A stretch of 64,000 nt of DNA from Deefgea piscis (GTDB lineage Bacteria; Pseudomonadota; Gammaproteobacteria; Burkholderiales; Chitinibacteraceae). Each line of letters opens with the position of its first letter. The stretch's first letter is position 1. Of this stretch, positions 28,025-37,104 are shown piece by piece. Under the pieces are notes generated by a model. It did no database searches. It saw only the letters and a program-made list of their open reading frames with translations, and was not told the DNA's origin. A program made the position numbers and the translations under genes. The DNA lies in contig NZ_CP081149.1 in NCBI RefSeq assembly GCF_019665785.1, positions 620,001 to 684,000 on the forward strand, given 5' to 3'.

Positions 28025-28344
28025 GGGTTTCGTTTTTACTTGAGTCAGGCTGCTATAATCGCTCTTCTCGCGGCGTCAGGCAAGTCGGCTAGGCAGTTGG
28101 GGCTGGGTGTTGGCTGTAAGTAAGTGGCTTGACTGATTGAACCAAGAGATGGAATTTGGCGATTCTGGCTTTTCTTTGCTCCGTTCTCGATTGCAATCGA
28201 ATTGAGAGTGGAGGCATTTTTGGCGAGATAAAAAATAGCAAATCAATGACGACTTAAGCGATTCGCTCTCCAAGTCGTTGTGAGTTCAAGTTAATTATTT
28301 GGCTTTGTGCTAACGAAAAAACATTTTATCAAGGTCATTTAGCA
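28025..28344 (+). other. 320-base gap: probable long leader of the ligase gene
   Basis: An extended -10 TGCTATAAT (28051-28059) faces the plus strand 286 bases before the ligase ATG. The stretch between has a self-complementary CGATTGCAATCG (about 28188-28199) and a 7-bp hairpin ACGACTT (28249-28255) / AAGTCGT (28272-28278), but no ORF with a ribosome binding site. I see no JUMPstart/ops element. It may be an untranslated leader or hold a small RNA. Confidence 0.4.
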
Positions 28345-29553
28345 ATGTTGTGGACGAATCAAAAAGCAGTATTCGTTGTTTTATTGTTCTCGGCTTTGCT
28401 CGGCTTTGCGCTGCCAAGCAGCACAGCGCTAACCAATATCATGGTGCCGTTGTGTGGTCTGTTGGGCTTGTATTGGGCACGAGGCCAAATTGTCGAGTTT
28501 TTTCGCTCGAACCCATTCGCGTTCTTGCCCTTGCTATTGTGGTTGGCTCTGGCCTTAGGTGCTGTGTTTTCACCCGCGCCTGAGGCGTGGGCTTATTTTG
28601 CTAAGTATAAAAAACTGCTGTTTATTCCCTTGTTGGCATTGTTTTTTTTAAAAGGGCCAGAGAAAACCATTCAGTATGCAATTGCTGGTTTTTTATTGGG
28701 CAACTTAGGCATTTTATTGCTCTCAACCTTGGTCTGGTCAACGGGGCAGCTTACATGGTTTGGGGTTACGTTTTTCGCCGCGTCGGCGATTTCTAAAAAT
28801 GCCATCGCGCAAACGTTTTTAATGGCTTTTGCTGGCACTGTATGGCTAGCCATTGGGATCCGTCATCGGCAATGGGCGGCATTTTTGCTGGCCGCCGCTA
28901 GTTTTGCTGGCGTGTATTTAATGTCGCCACAGCGCACCGGGCATTTGGCTGGTCTGGTGTTGCTCATGACTTTGGGCTGGATGTATTTGCAACATCGCTG
29001 GCGTTATTGGTTTGTCGCTGTGATGGGTTTGGCGATCCTCGCGATTGCATTAACGAATAATCCGGTGCAACAGCGGGCGCAATTGGGCGTTACAGAAGTT
29101 TTCGCTTGCCAAGCGGCGCTTAATACGCCGCAGCAAGATCAGGCGTGTTTTACTTCAATGGGTATACGGAGTATTTTTTATCTCACGGCGCTCAAGCAAA
29201 TTGCTGAATATCCTGTGCTGGGCAAGGGCACTGGGGCGATTAAGACGCAAATTGGCCCGCTGGAGATGAGTAATCCGCACAATGAATATTTGTTGCAAGG
29301 CATGCAACTCGGATTGCTTGGCATCGCCTTGTATCTGGCTTTATTGGCGAGTGCGCTCAAAATGGCGCTGGGTCTGCCGCGCGTTTGGGCCGCTGTGGCG
29401 GTTGGCGTGACGCTGTCGTACGCCGTGTGTAGTTTGTTTAATTCTTTACTGATGGATATTTCCGAAGGAAATACTTTTTCGGTGTTTTTTGCGCTATTGC
29501 TGGCTGCGTCAGCATGCATCGCCAAGTCAAAAAAGGAGTTGAATCGTGTCTGA
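28345..29553 (+). CDS. O-antigen ligase family protein (Wzy_C superfamily)
   Basis: The 402-residue integral membrane protein has about 10-12 hydrophobic segments and a large extracytoplasmic loop (about residues 225-320) with GKGTGAIKT and [18 protein letters not shown]; the Asn-Pro-His-Asn-Glu-Tyr core is the hallmark of WaaL/Wzy-type ligases. WaaL joins O-antigen to lipid A-core on the periplasmic face. The setting beside msbA and core glycosyltransferases favours WaaL, but the superfamily also includes polymerases and protein O-oligosaccharyltransferases. Its stop overlaps metX by eight bases. Confidence 0.82.
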   Translation: MLWTNQKAVFVVLLFSALLGFALPSSTALTNIMVPLCGLLGLYWARGQIVEFFRSNPFAFLPLLLWLALALGAVFSPAPEAWAYFAKYKKLLFIPLLALFFLKGPEKTIQYAIAGFLLGNLGILLLSTLVWSTGQLTWFGVTFFAASAISKNAIAQTFLMAFAGTVWLAIGIRHRQWAAFLLAAASFAGVYLMSPQRTGHLAGLVLLMTLGWMYLQHRWRYWFVAVMGLAILAIALTNNPVQQRAQLGVTEVFACQAALNTPQQDQACFTSMGIRSIFYLTALKQIAEYPVLGKGTGAIKTQIGPLEMSNPHNEYLLQGMQLGLLGIALYLALLASALKMALGLPRVWAAVAVGVTLSYAVCSLFNSLLMDISEGNTFSVFFALLLAASACIAKSKKELNRV

Positions 29554-30676
29554 TTCAGTGGGCATCGTTACCCCGCAAAAATGGGTATTTGAGGAGCCGA
29601 TCACGCTATCATCCGGTGCCGTGTTGCCGCGCTATGAGTTGATGGTGGAAACCTATGGTGAACTTAATGCCGATAAATCGAATGCGATTTTGATTTGTCA
29701 TGCGTTGTCGGGTCACCATCATGTGGCGGGTTACCACACCGCGGACGATAAAGCGCCGGGTTGGTGGGACAGTATGATTGGGCCGGGTAAGCCGATTGAT
29801 ACCAATCGCTTTTTTGTCATTGGCGTAAATAATCTCGGCGGTTGCCACGGCTCAACTGGGCCTTCGAGTATCAATCCTGCTATGGGTGAGCCGTATGGCT
29901 CGGCTTTTCCTGTGGTTTTGGTTCGCGATTGGGTGGAGACGCAAGCGCGCTTGGCCGATCGTTTGGGAATCCAGCAATTTGCGGCGGTTATTGGCGGTAG
30001 CTTGGGGGGTATGCAGGCGCTACGCTGGTCAATTACGTATCCTGAGCGTATACGTCATGCTTTAGTCATTGCTTCTGCGCCTAAGCTCACCACGCAGAAT
30101 ATTGCGTTTAATGATGTGGCCCGCCAAGCGATAATTACTGATCCAGAATTTCATGGCGGCGACTTTTATCAGCATGGCGTCGTGCCGCGGCGTGGATTGC
30201 GCTTAGCGCGCATGCTTGGACATATTACTTATTTGTCTGACGATGGCATGGGCGAGAAATTTGGCCGCTTATTGCGTACCGGTGAATACCAGTATGGCTT
30301 TGACGTTGAATTCGAAATCGAATCGTATTTACGTTATCAAGGCGATAAATTTGCCAATGTGTTTGATGCCAATACTTATTTATTGATGACCAAAGCGTTG
30401 GACTATTTTGACCCAGCACGGCATTACGGCGGTAGTTTGGCAGAAGCGATGCGGCAGGCGAAGGCTAAATTTTTGGTGGTATCTTTCACCACCGATTGGC
30501 GTTTTGCCCCAGCACGTTCGCGCGAAATCGTTAAAGCTTTGCTCGACGCCGATCGTACTGTCTCGTACGCCGAGATTGAATCGCAGCATGGGCACGATGC
30601 CTTTTTAATGCAAGATGCACCGTATATGAATGTGATGCGCGCTTATTTAAACAATGTGGCGAAGGAGATTGCGTAA
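29546..30676 (+). CDS. metX: MetX, homoserine O-acyltransferase
   Basis: MetX activates homoserine for methionine synthesis. The 376-residue alpha/beta hydrolase has [14 protein letters not shown], the nucleophile elbow [12 protein letters not shown] (Ser near residue 152), FTTDWRFAP with the catalytic Asp region and the C-terminal SQHGHDAFL His. Betaproteobacterial members are often succinyl- rather than acetyl-transferring; sequence alone does not settle this. The start is GTG 29546 with AAGGAG seven bases upstream. metW begins on the last base of metX. Confidence 0.94.
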   Translation: MSDSVGIVTPQKWVFEEPITLSSGAVLPRYELMVETYGELNADKSNAILICHALSGHHHVAGYHTADDKAPGWWDSMIGPGKPIDTNRFFVIGVNNLGGCHGSTGPSSINPAMGEPYGSAFPVVLVRDWVETQARLADRLGIQQFAAVIGGSLGGMQALRWSITYPERIRHALVIASAPKLTTQNIAFNDVARQAIITDPEFHGGDFYQHGVVPRRGLRLARMLGHITYLSDDGMGEKFGRLLRTGEYQYGFDVEFEIESYLRYQGDKFANVFDANTYLLMTKALDYFDPARHYGGSLAEAMRQAKAKFLVVSFTTDWRFAPARSREIVKALLDADRTVSYAEIESQHGHDAFLMQDAPYMNVMRAYLNNVAKEIA

Positions 30677-31281
30677 TGGCTCATCAAACTACGCTGCGTG
30701 CCGATTTAAAACACATCGCTGAACAAATTAAACCGAACTCGCGTGTACTCGATCTCGGCTGCGCGGATGGTGAATTGCTCGCGTGGTTGCAGACGAATAA
30801 ACAAGTGCGTGGTATCGGTGTCGACGTGGATGTGAATTCGATTGTCACTTGCGTTGAAAAAAATCTCAACGTGATTCAAGCCGATATGGAAAGCGGTTTG
30901 CAGCATTTTGAAGATAGCAGTTTTGACTTTGTCGTATTGTCGCTGACGATTCAATCAATGCATAACGTCGAGCTGATCTTGCAAGAAATGCTGCGCGTTG
31001 GCCGCTGCGGGATTGTGACTTTTCCAAACTTTGGTTATTGGGAAAATCGCTGGCAAATCCTCAAAGGGCAAATGCCAGTTTCGGAAACCATTCCTTATGA
31101 ATGGTATAACACGCCGAATATTCATTTTTGTACTGTGAATGACTTTAGCCAATTGCTAGAAAAATTAGGCATGCAAGTCGATGGGCAAGTGGTGCTGCAT
31201 CAAGGTGAACCGGTTAATTTTCTGCCTAATTTATTAGGCAGTTTGGCGCTGGTGCAGTTTAGCCAAACGAAAGTGGTCTAG
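30676..31281 (+). CDS. metW: MetW, methionine-biosynthesis methyltransferase-like protein
   Basis: MetW is a class I SAM-methyltransferase-fold protein of about 200 residues that accompanies MetX in many Proteobacteria; recent work on the pair treats it as an activator of MetX, which I state from memory. Motif I is VLDLGCADGELLAWL near residue 21; the family segment FPNFGYWENRWQILKGQMP is present. The start overlaps the metX stop by one base (TAATG), so the two are translationally coupled. Confidence 0.93.
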   Translation: MAHQTTLRADLKHIAEQIKPNSRVLDLGCADGELLAWLQTNKQVRGIGVDVDVNSIVTCVEKNLNVIQADMESGLQHFEDSSFDFVVLSLTIQSMHNVELILQEMLRVGRCGIVTFPNFGYWENRWQILKGQMPVSETIPYEWYNTPNIHFCTVNDFSQLLEKLGMQVDGQVVLHQGEPVNFLPNLLGSLALVQFSQTKVV

Positions 31282-31357
31282 GGGTAATACTCGATAGGTG
31301 TATTGCTCCGTGTCATTGATAATCATTCCCTCTTAGGGCTATACCTCAAGGCAAAAT

Positions 31358-32317
31358 ATGAAAACGATACGCTTTGGCATTATTGGTACCGGCAGTATCG
31401 CGCAACGTTTTGTCTTGGGTTTAGCCCATGTCCCGCAAGCTGAAGCGGCGGTGGTATTTAACCGTACCACCAGCAAAGCCACGCAGTTTGCTGCCGCCAA
31501 TCAAATACCCCAAGTATATGCCACGCTGGATGAGCTACTCGCGAGCGACATCGACGCGGTGTATATCGCCACGCCACATCCTAGCCATGCAGCGCTGAGT
31601 ATCGCTGCGCTCAAAGCAGGCAAAGCGGTGTTGTGTGAAAAGCCCGCTGCGGTCACTTTGGCCGAGCTGGATGAGGTCATCGCCACTGCGCAAGCAGCGC
31701 AGCGTCTCTATATGGAGGCGATGAAACCGGCGTTTTTTCCTTTATACCAACAGATTCGTGAACGCATCGCTGCTGGCGCCATCGGAGACGTGAAGTTCAT
31801 TCGCGCAGGCTTTGCCAACCCCAATGTGCCAGCCGGCCACGCGGTGCTCGATCCAGCGCAAGCGGGCGGTGGTTTGCTCGATATTGGCATTTACGCCGCA
31901 TTTTTGGCGGTGGATTGGCTAGGCGCGGCGAGCGAAGTGCAAACCTTGGGTCGAATTGGCGCCACTGGCGTGGACACCTTTGCCAGTTGGCAGAGCCAGC
32001 ATCAGCATGGCATTAGCCAGCTCTATTGTGGGCTGGATGTGGCAGGTAGCGGCGAAGCGCTCATTTCTGGCACGAAGGGTTATGTATTGCTTCACGACAA
32101 ATGGTGGAACCCCGCCCGAGCGACCTTAGTCACGGCGACTGGCGAACGTGAAGAATTAGCGATGCCTCCTGTTGGCTCTGGGCTCAATTACGAAACCGCG
32201 CATTTTTGCGAGCTGCTGCGAACTGGGCAGCAAGAGAGCCCCATTTTACCGCACGCGAAAACCCGCGCCGCTTTACAGATGACACTGCATTCACGTCAAG
32301 CAGTGCTAGGTACTTGA
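31358..32317 (+). CDS. Gfo/Idh/MocA-family oxidoreductase
   Basis: The 319-residue protein has an N-terminal Rossmann domain (FGIIGTGSIAQRFVLGL near residue 6), the family's CEKPAAVTLAEL motif with the catalytic Lys near residue 93, and a GFO_IDH_MocA C-terminal domain with GGGLLDIGIYAAF. Members oxidise sugars, inositols or dihydrodiols with NAD(P). The substrate is not apparent. It stands 76 bases after metW and may be read through from it; no terminator with T-run is seen between. Confidence 0.88.
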   Translation: MKTIRFGIIGTGSIAQRFVLGLAHVPQAEAAVVFNRTTSKATQFAAANQIPQVYATLDELLASDIDAVYIATPHPSHAALSIAALKAGKAVLCEKPAAVTLAELDEVIATAQAAQRLYMEAMKPAFFPLYQQIRERIAAGAIGDVKFIRAGFANPNVPAGHAVLDPAQAGGGLLDIGIYAAFLAVDWLGAASEVQTLGRIGATGVDTFASWQSQHQHGISQLYCGLDVAGSGEALISGTKGYVLLHDKWWNPARATLVTATGEREELAMPPVGSGLNYETAHFCELLRTGQQESPILPHAKTRAALQMTLHSRQAVLGT

Positions 32318-32354
32318 TGCTAAGCCATTCCAATAAACGCATAGAGAGATATAC

Positions 32355-32702
32355 ATGAGCAAAGAGTATTTACTTGATGAAAGTCGCATGAAGAAAGTCG
32401 CCACCGGCCATGGCCTGTGTGTGGTCAGTGATGAAGTAACGATTGAAGGTTATCCGGTGGGCTTGATGTATCGAGAAAAGCCCAGCAAAGCGGGTGATAG
32501 TGGTTGGCGTTTCTTTTCTGGCTGTGAAGATGACAAATTTCTGAATAATCCAAAAAATCACAGTGAATTAGATGTAAACGTCATCGCCAATTACGACGGC
32601 AGTGTCATTGCATTGCTCGATTCGCCAATCGGCAGCGTATTTGAAAAAGGCCCAGATGCCGAGGCTTTTGTCGCAGTGACTGATTGGTCGCCGTTGGATT
32701 GA
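32355..32702 (+). CDS. DUF2185 / Imm33-type immunity-like protein
   Basis: The 115-residue protein has the DUF2185 pattern: a CVVSDEVTIEGYPVGLMYRE start, DSGWRFFSGCEDDKF in the middle and VNVIANYDGSVIALLDSPIGSVFEK near the end. This domain is called Imm33 in polymorphic-toxin surveys, where members neutralise a cognate toxin, but many copies are solitary. No toxin, Rhs or secretion gene lies nearby, so the role is unknown. A CACAGAG hairpin element with a T-run follows and may terminate it. Confidence 0.82.
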   Translation: MSKEYLLDESRMKKVATGHGLCVVSDEVTIEGYPVGLMYREKPSKAGDSGWRFFSGCEDDKFLNNPKNHSELDVNVIANYDGSVIALLDSPIGSVFEKGPDAEAFVAVTDWSPLD

Positions 32703-32720
32703 TTTGGATAAAAAACCATT

Positions 32721-32806
32721 TACCACAGAGGCGCAGAGGCATAGAGGAAAAGCAATTTTATGCTTGGTATTGCTCTGTGCCTTAGTGCCTCTGTGGTTCA
32801 ATTTTT
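32721..32806. repeat. ACCACAGAGGC inverted-repeat element
   Basis: ACCACAGAGGC (32722-32732) and GCCTCTGTGGT (32787-32797) are perfect complements, extended by an imperfect GCAGAGGCATAGAG / CTCTGTGCCTTAGT arm. CACAGAGGCACAGAG-type elements are dispersed in many unrelated bacterial genomes. ATTTTTTCC follows on the plus strand, so here it may double as a terminator for the Imm33-type gene. A smaller TCCTC/GAGGA hairpin (32807-32820) lies next to the following ribosome binding site. Confidence 0.75.
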
Positions 32807-32832
32807 TCCTCGTTTGAGGATAAGAGGGCCCT

Positions 32833-33966
32833 ATGCTTCGTATCTCCAGCCAGTTTGATTCCGGCTCAATTGAGGTCATTGACGCGACCGACGCCGCTAA
32901 TATTCGCCTGAAATTGCGCCCCGATAATGCCTCTGATTTCGCTCAGTGGTTTCACTTTCGCTTAACCGGCGCGCGTGATCAGGATTGCACTTTACGCATT
33001 GAAAACGCCGGGCAAAGCGCTTATCCCGATGGTTGGCCTGATTATCAGGCGGTGGCCAGTTACGATCGCGAGAATTGGTTTCGCGTTGATACCGAATACG
33101 ATGGGCAGACTTTAAGCATTCAACATACGCCAATGACCGATGCGGTGTGGTTTGCATATTTTGAGCCATATTCTTGGGAGCGCCATCAAGCCTTGATCGG
33201 TAGTGCCTTAAGCTATGCGCCGTGGGTTGATCTAATACCCCTTGGGGTAACGCCTGATGGGCATGATTTAGACATGCTGCGCGTTGGCATACCCCTAGGG
33301 CATAAGAAAAACATCTGGATTACTGCGCGTCAGCATCCGGGCGAATCGATGGCCGAATGGTTTGTTGAGGGCTTGCTAGAAACCTTGCTCGATCCAGAAA
33401 ATGCCGTCGCTCGCCGCTTGCTCGAACACTGCGTGTTTTATATCGTGCCCAATATGAATCCCGATGGCAGTGTGCGTGGCAATTTGCGCACCAATGCGCA
33501 AGGCGCGAATCTAAATCGCGAATGGGGTACGCCAAGCTTAACGCGCAGCCCTGAAGTATTTTGGGTGCGTGAAAAAATGCAAGAAATCGGCGTTGATGCG
33601 TTTTTAGATATTCATGGTGATGAGGCGATTCCACATAATTTTGTCGCCGGTTGCGAAGACAATCCATCGTTCTCCAGCAAGCAACGTGATTTGCAAGATA
33701 CGTTCAAAGCCGCATGGTTGGCGGCGAGCCCGGATTTTCAAACTGAATTTGGCTATACCGACAGCCATTTTGGCCCAGAAACCCTAACGCTGGGTACCAA
33801 TTGGGTGGGCCACACCTTTGATTGCTTGGCGTATACGGTAGAAATGCCGTTTAAAGATACCGCCAGCCATCCACTGCCCGAAGTCGGCTGGAATGGTGAG
33901 CGATCCAAGCAGTTCGGCGCGAGCGTATTGACGGCCTTGTTGGCGGTGGCTCAAAAGTTGAAATAA
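32833..33966 (+). CDS. M14-family zinc carboxypeptidase, cytosolic (CCP-like)
   Basis: The 377-residue protein has an N-terminal beta-sandwich (about 1-120) and an M14 peptidase domain. The zinc site is RQHPGESMAEW (His and Glu near residue 165) with a later DIHGDE His; NPDGSVRGNLRTNAQGANLNREW holds the substrate-binding Asn/Arg, and YTVEMPFKD supplies the catalytic Glu. This layout is that of bacterial cytosolic carboxypeptidases related to tubulin deglutamylases. There is no signal peptide. ATG 32833 follows GAGGATAAGAGGG. Confidence 0.9.
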   Translation: MLRISSQFDSGSIEVIDATDAANIRLKLRPDNASDFAQWFHFRLTGARDQDCTLRIENAGQSAYPDGWPDYQAVASYDRENWFRVDTEYDGQTLSIQHTPMTDAVWFAYFEPYSWERHQALIGSALSYAPWVDLIPLGVTPDGHDLDMLRVGIPLGHKKNIWITARQHPGESMAEWFVEGLLETLLDPENAVARRLLEHCVFYIVPNMNPDGSVRGNLRTNAQGANLNREWGTPSLTRSPEVFWVREKMQEIGVDAFLDIHGDEAIPHNFVAGCEDNPSFSSKQRDLQDTFKAAWLAASPDFQTEFGYTDSHFGPETLTLGTNWVGHTFDCLAYTVEMPFKDTASHPLPEVGWNGERSKQFGASVLTALLAVAQKLK

Positions 33967-33985
33967 TCAGTTGGTGAGGCTCATT

Positions 33986-34333
33986 ATGGTTGATCCTAGA
34001 GTAACGCAGTTATTGCATGATCTGGCCTTGGCCGATGGCGACATACTGGCGATTGTTGAGGCCACCAGAGCGCTGATTTATTCAGTCGTGCCAACGGCCA
34101 GCGAGCGCGTGATGTATGGCGGCTTGATGTACGGCGACGCTAGCGATTTTTGCGGCGTGTTTGCGTATAAAAATCACGTTTCGCTTGAGTTTGGCCGTGG
34201 TTGTGATCTGAATGACATCGCTGGTGTGCTCGAGGGCGGTGGCAAATTTCGTCGGCATATTAAATTGTTGCGCGTTAGCGATATAGAGGCCAAATCGGTA
34301 GCGCAATATATTTTGCAAGCACACGCACTGTAA
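33986..34333 (+). CDS. DUF1801 domain protein
   Basis: The 115-residue protein (from ATG 33986, with GGTGAGG six bases upstream) has the DUF1801/YdhG-like pattern: DPRVTQLLHDLALADGD, SERVMYGGLMYG, FAYKNHVSLEFGRG and GKFRRHIKLLRV. Members are small soluble proteins of unknown function with an iron-sulphur-frataxin-like fold in structures. An in-frame TTG at 33971 would add five residues but overlaps the ribosome binding site. It may be co-transcribed with the M14 gene 19 bases upstream. Confidence 0.8.
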   Translation: MVDPRVTQLLHDLALADGDILAIVEATRALIYSVVPTASERVMYGGLMYGDASDFCGVFAYKNHVSLEFGRGCDLNDIAGVLEGGGKFRRHIKLLRVSDIEAKSVAQYILQAHAL

Positions 34334-34407
34334 CGAATTGGCAGGATGGCACAAGCAAGAGCAGCCCGAAGCCGTTATACTGGCCCCACTTTAATTAAGG
34401 AGAAGGC

Positions 34408-34578
34408 ATGATGAATGCAAAAATCAAACGTCTGACTAAGCGCCAACAAAAACGCTATTTATTGCGTGAAGCTGAAAAAGTATTATGCAATCTGCTGATG
34501 AGCCAAACAGCGCCAAGCAATGTGCAGATTGAAGCGGCAGTTTCAGCGCGTTACAACGAGATTTTTAAATCTGCGTAA
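34408..34578 (+). CDS. Small basic protein, 56 residues, unrecognised
   Basis: A 56-codon ORF, MMNAKIKRLTKRQQKRYLLR to IFKSA, follows a perfect TTAAGGAGAAGGC ribosome binding site and ends 22 bases before a strong terminator. The first half is highly basic and probably helical; the middle has LCNLLMSQTAPSNVQIE. I do not recognise the family. A soluble nucleic-acid- or ribosome-associated protein is possible from its charge, but that is only inference. The dedicated ribosome binding site and terminator argue that it is a real, separately expressed gene. Confidence 0.75.
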   Translation: MMNAKIKRLTKRQQKRYLLREAEKVLCNLLMSQTAPSNVQIEAAVSARYNEIFKSA

Positions 34579-34600
34579 TAGCGATGTGCAATCGCCAATC

Positions 34601-34629
34601 AACCCCGTAGCTGGCTGCGGGGTTTTTTT
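34601..34629 (+). terminator. Intrinsic terminator of the small basic protein gene
   Basis: AACCCCG (34601-34607) and CGGGGTT (34618-34624), loop of ten bases, T-run 34623-34629. Confidence 0.93.
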
Positions 34630-34715
34630 ATGCGGCGAGAATGTGGATTTGTTGTCTTGGCAAAGGCTCACAAGCAGCGTAAGTTAAAGCTCGTTTCGTC
34701 ACTTGGGATTTAAAG

Positions 34716-35243
34716 ATGCTTAATCCGTTTGCCACTGAAACAGTGACTTTTGAAACCCCGATCGCCATGTTGATTGCCTGCCATGATCGCGTTCGCCAGT
34801 ATGCCGCACTGACTGAAACCTTGGCGCTGCATCTGCAGCAGCAAGGCGCCGATGCGGCCGCGGTAGCGGGTGCCCAGTCGATTTTGCGGTATTTTGATAT
34901 TGCTGCACCGCTACATCATCAAGATGAAGATGAGGATTTATTTCCGGCGTTGTTGGTGCATGCGTCGCCTTCATTGCGCGCAAACATTGAGCAAGTCATG
35001 GCGGAGCACGCAGAGCTGGCTCAGCTTTGGCATCAAGTTCGCCAAGCTTTATTGGCGGTGATTGCTGGGGATGCCAGCCGCTTGAATTTAGCGCTGGCGC
35101 AGTCATTCGCCAAGCTTTATCCGGCGCATGCCGCCAAAGAAGAAATCGATATTTATCCGGCAGCAGCACAATTGCTCGACGGCGACTGTTTGGCGCAATT
35201 GGGCAAAAATATGGCCGCACGGCGAACCGTCGCGGCCGCTTGA
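34716..35243 (+). CDS. Hemerythrin HHE-domain protein
   Basis: The 175-residue all-helical protein has the non-haem di-iron ligands of the HHE family: IACHDRVRQY near residue 22, HHQDEDEDLFPAL near 66, EHAELAQLWHQVR near 94 and YPAHAAKEEIDIYP near 135. Such proteins bind or sense oxygen or nitric oxide. It stands alone; a hairpin with 8-bp arms (35250-35257/35266-35273) lies between it and the convergent hydrolase gene. Confidence 0.9.
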   Translation: MLNPFATETVTFETPIAMLIACHDRVRQYAALTETLALHLQQQGADAAAVAGAQSILRYFDIAAPLHHQDEDEDLFPALLVHASPSLRANIEQVMAEHAELAQLWHQVRQALLAVIAGDASRLNLALAQSFAKLYPAHAAKEEIDIYPAAAQLLDGDCLAQLGKNMAARRTVAAA

Positions 35244-35280
35244 ATGGCACGTGGCGAGCTGAACTTCGCCACGCCGTCGT

Positions 35281-36021
35281 TTAGGCGCGCAAGCGGCGGC
35301 TAAATAAGTCGAGCGCCAGTTGATTGCCTAAGCCTGCTAGTTGTGGGTCATAACGCTCGCCTTCGTCGCGCATAAAGGCGTGTGGGCCGTTAAATTCATG
35401 CCAAGTAAAGGTTTTATCCGCCGCCACCAAACCTTGGTAAACGCGGGCGCGACCTGCGGCAGGAATATGCGGATCTTGCTTACCCCAAATCATTAATAAT
35501 TCGCCGCTGATTTCTGCCAGTCTATCCATGCTGTGTTGGCCAGCTTGATTTGGAATGACATGCGTATGCAAATCAGTGGCGTAAAAACACGCCGTGGCTT
35601 TAATTTCCGGCTGTAGCGCGGCGCGAAACGCCAAATGGCCGCCAATACAAAATCCCATCGCACCAAATAAACCGTTATTCCACGGCTGTGTTTTCGCCCA
35701 AGCAATCAGCGCGGCATTGTCCGAATCGTAGCCTTCGATTGATTTGGCCATTTTGTCGGCATTGCCTTTATCACGACCAGCATCGTCATACGCGAGCACA
35801 GTGCCAATGGGGTTGAGCTCGTGAAACACTTCGGGCACCAATACATTGTAGCCATAACCGGCAATCAAACGTGCTGCGCGCTCAATTGGGCCGGTTTGCT
35901 GGAAAATCTCAGAATAAAACAAAATCGTAGGGTATTGCCGGCCATCGCTTGGCTGGTGTAGGTAAGTACGCATTACCCCTGTTGGCGTTGCTAGGTCGTG
36001 GCTGGTGCTGTGAATGATCAT
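35281..36021 (-). CDS. Dienelactone hydrolase family protein
   Basis: The 246-residue alpha/beta hydrolase has FYSEIFQQTGPIERAARLIAG, the DLH nucleophile motif GFCIGGHLAFRAAL (Cys near residue 123), the Asp-containing WGKQDPHIP and the late His in FNGPHAFMRDEGERYD. The Cys-His-Asp triad is the dienelactone hydrolase type. No aromatic degradation genes are nearby, so the physiological substrate is unknown. Confidence 0.88.
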   Translation of the reverse strand: MIIHSTSHDLATPTGVMRTYLHQPSDGRQYPTILFYSEIFQQTGPIERAARLIAGYGYNVLVPEVFHELNPIGTVLAYDDAGRDKGNADKMAKSIEGYDSDNAALIAWAKTQPWNNGLFGAMGFCIGGHLAFRAALQPEIKATACFYATDLHTHVIPNQAGQHSMDRLAEISGELLMIWGKQDPHIPAAGRARVYQGLVAADKTFTWHEFNGPHAFMRDEGERYDPQLAGLGNQLALDLFSRRLRA

Positions 36022-36121
36022 CGTGCGTTTCCTTAAATTGATATGCGGTGGTTATGCGTCATTACTTTAGCCCAGGCTGTGACAGTATGCTGGCTGTAAG
36101 TAGGCGCTGACTTTGGCGTGC

Positions 36122-36143
36122 AAAAAACGCCCCGAAGGGCGTT
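36122..36143 (-). terminator. Intrinsic terminator of purC
   Basis: On the minus strand AACGCCC, tetraloop TTCG, GGGCGTT and a run of T (complement of 36122-36127). It lies directly after the purC stop at 36148. Confidence 0.93.
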
Positions 36144-36147
36144 AGTA

Positions 36148-37026
36148 TTATTTAGTCAGTTTTTCCAGCGCTTCGCGGTATTTGGCGGCGGTTTTTTCTG
36201 CTACTTCTTGCGGTAGTGCCGGTGCTGGTGGGGTTTTGTCCCAACCGGTGGTTTCTAGCCAGTCGCGAACGAATTGTTTGTCGTAGCTCGGTGGATTGCT
36301 GCCCGGTTGGTATTGGTCTGCAGGCCAGAAGCGGCTTGAGTCAGGGGTCAATGCCTCGTCCATTAGGCATAAGGTGCCGTTTTCATCGAGGCCAAATTCA
36401 AATTTGGTGTCACCAATGATAATGCCACGGGTGGCGGCGTATTCGCTGGCGGTTTTGTACAGCAAAATCGCGGTGGCGCTCACCTTAGCGGCAAGTTCTG
36501 CGCCCAAGATTTCTTCGCAGCGCGCATAGCTGATGTTTTCGTCGTGATCACCCAGTTCGGCTTTAGTCGATGGGGTGAAGATCGGTTCTGGCAATTTATC
36601 GGCTTCGCGTAAACCGGCAGGTAAAGCGATGCCACAGATGGTATTGCTCTGTTGGTATTCTTTCCAGCCGCTGCCAGCGATATACCCACGAACAATGGCT
36701 TCAACTGGGACCGGCTTGAGGCGTTTACACACGACGGCACGGCCAATCACTTGCGGTAGGTCTTCTTTCGAGACCACGTCTTCGGGTTGATCGCCAGTGA
36801 AATGGCTAGGCACTACGTCTTTGAGTTTTTCAAACCAAAAATTGGAAATCGCAGTTAGAATTTTGCCTTTTTCTGGAATCGGTTCGGCCAAAATAACGTC
36901 GAATGCCGACAGGCGATCGGTGGCGATCATTAACATACGTTGGTCGTCGATTTCGTACAGGTCACGCACTTTGCCAGAATAGATTTTTTTTAGGCTAGTG
37001 AGGTTGGTCGTAGTAAGGCCGGACAT
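36148..37026 (-). CDS. purC: PurC, SAICAR synthetase
   Basis: PurC joins aspartate to CAIR in purine synthesis. The 292 residues carry [47 protein letters not shown] and [15 protein letters not shown] chose the ATG at 37026 because GGAG lies eight bases upstream; a longer frame back to 37071 adds 15 residues without homology. The gene stands alone on the minus strand with its own terminator. No PUR-box-like operator is evident to me. Confidence 0.95.
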   Translation of the reverse strand: MSGLTTTNLTSLKKIYSGKVRDLYEIDDQRMLMIATDRLSAFDVILAEPIPEKGKILTAISNFWFEKLKDVVPSHFTGDQPEDVVSKEDLPQVIGRAVVCKRLKPVPVEAIVRGYIAGSGWKEYQQSNTICGIALPAGLREADKLPEPIFTPSTKAELGDHDENISYARCEEILGAELAAKVSATAILLYKTASEYAATRGIIIGDTKFEFGLDENGTLCLMDEALTPDSSRFWPADQYQPGSNPPSYDKQFVRDWLETTGWDKTPPAPALPQEVAEKTAAKYREALEKLTK

Positions 37027-37104
37027 ACAGATCTCCAGAAGCAGCGGATGCCTTGGTCGTTGGCGGACCAAGATTCAGAAATTGAGGCCGCTATTTTGCC
37101 TGAA

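Noticed and set aside
28076..28273. 65-codon minus-strand frame in the leader of the ligase-like gene
   Set aside because: No ribosome binding site and polar low-information composition; the stretch is better explained as a leader.
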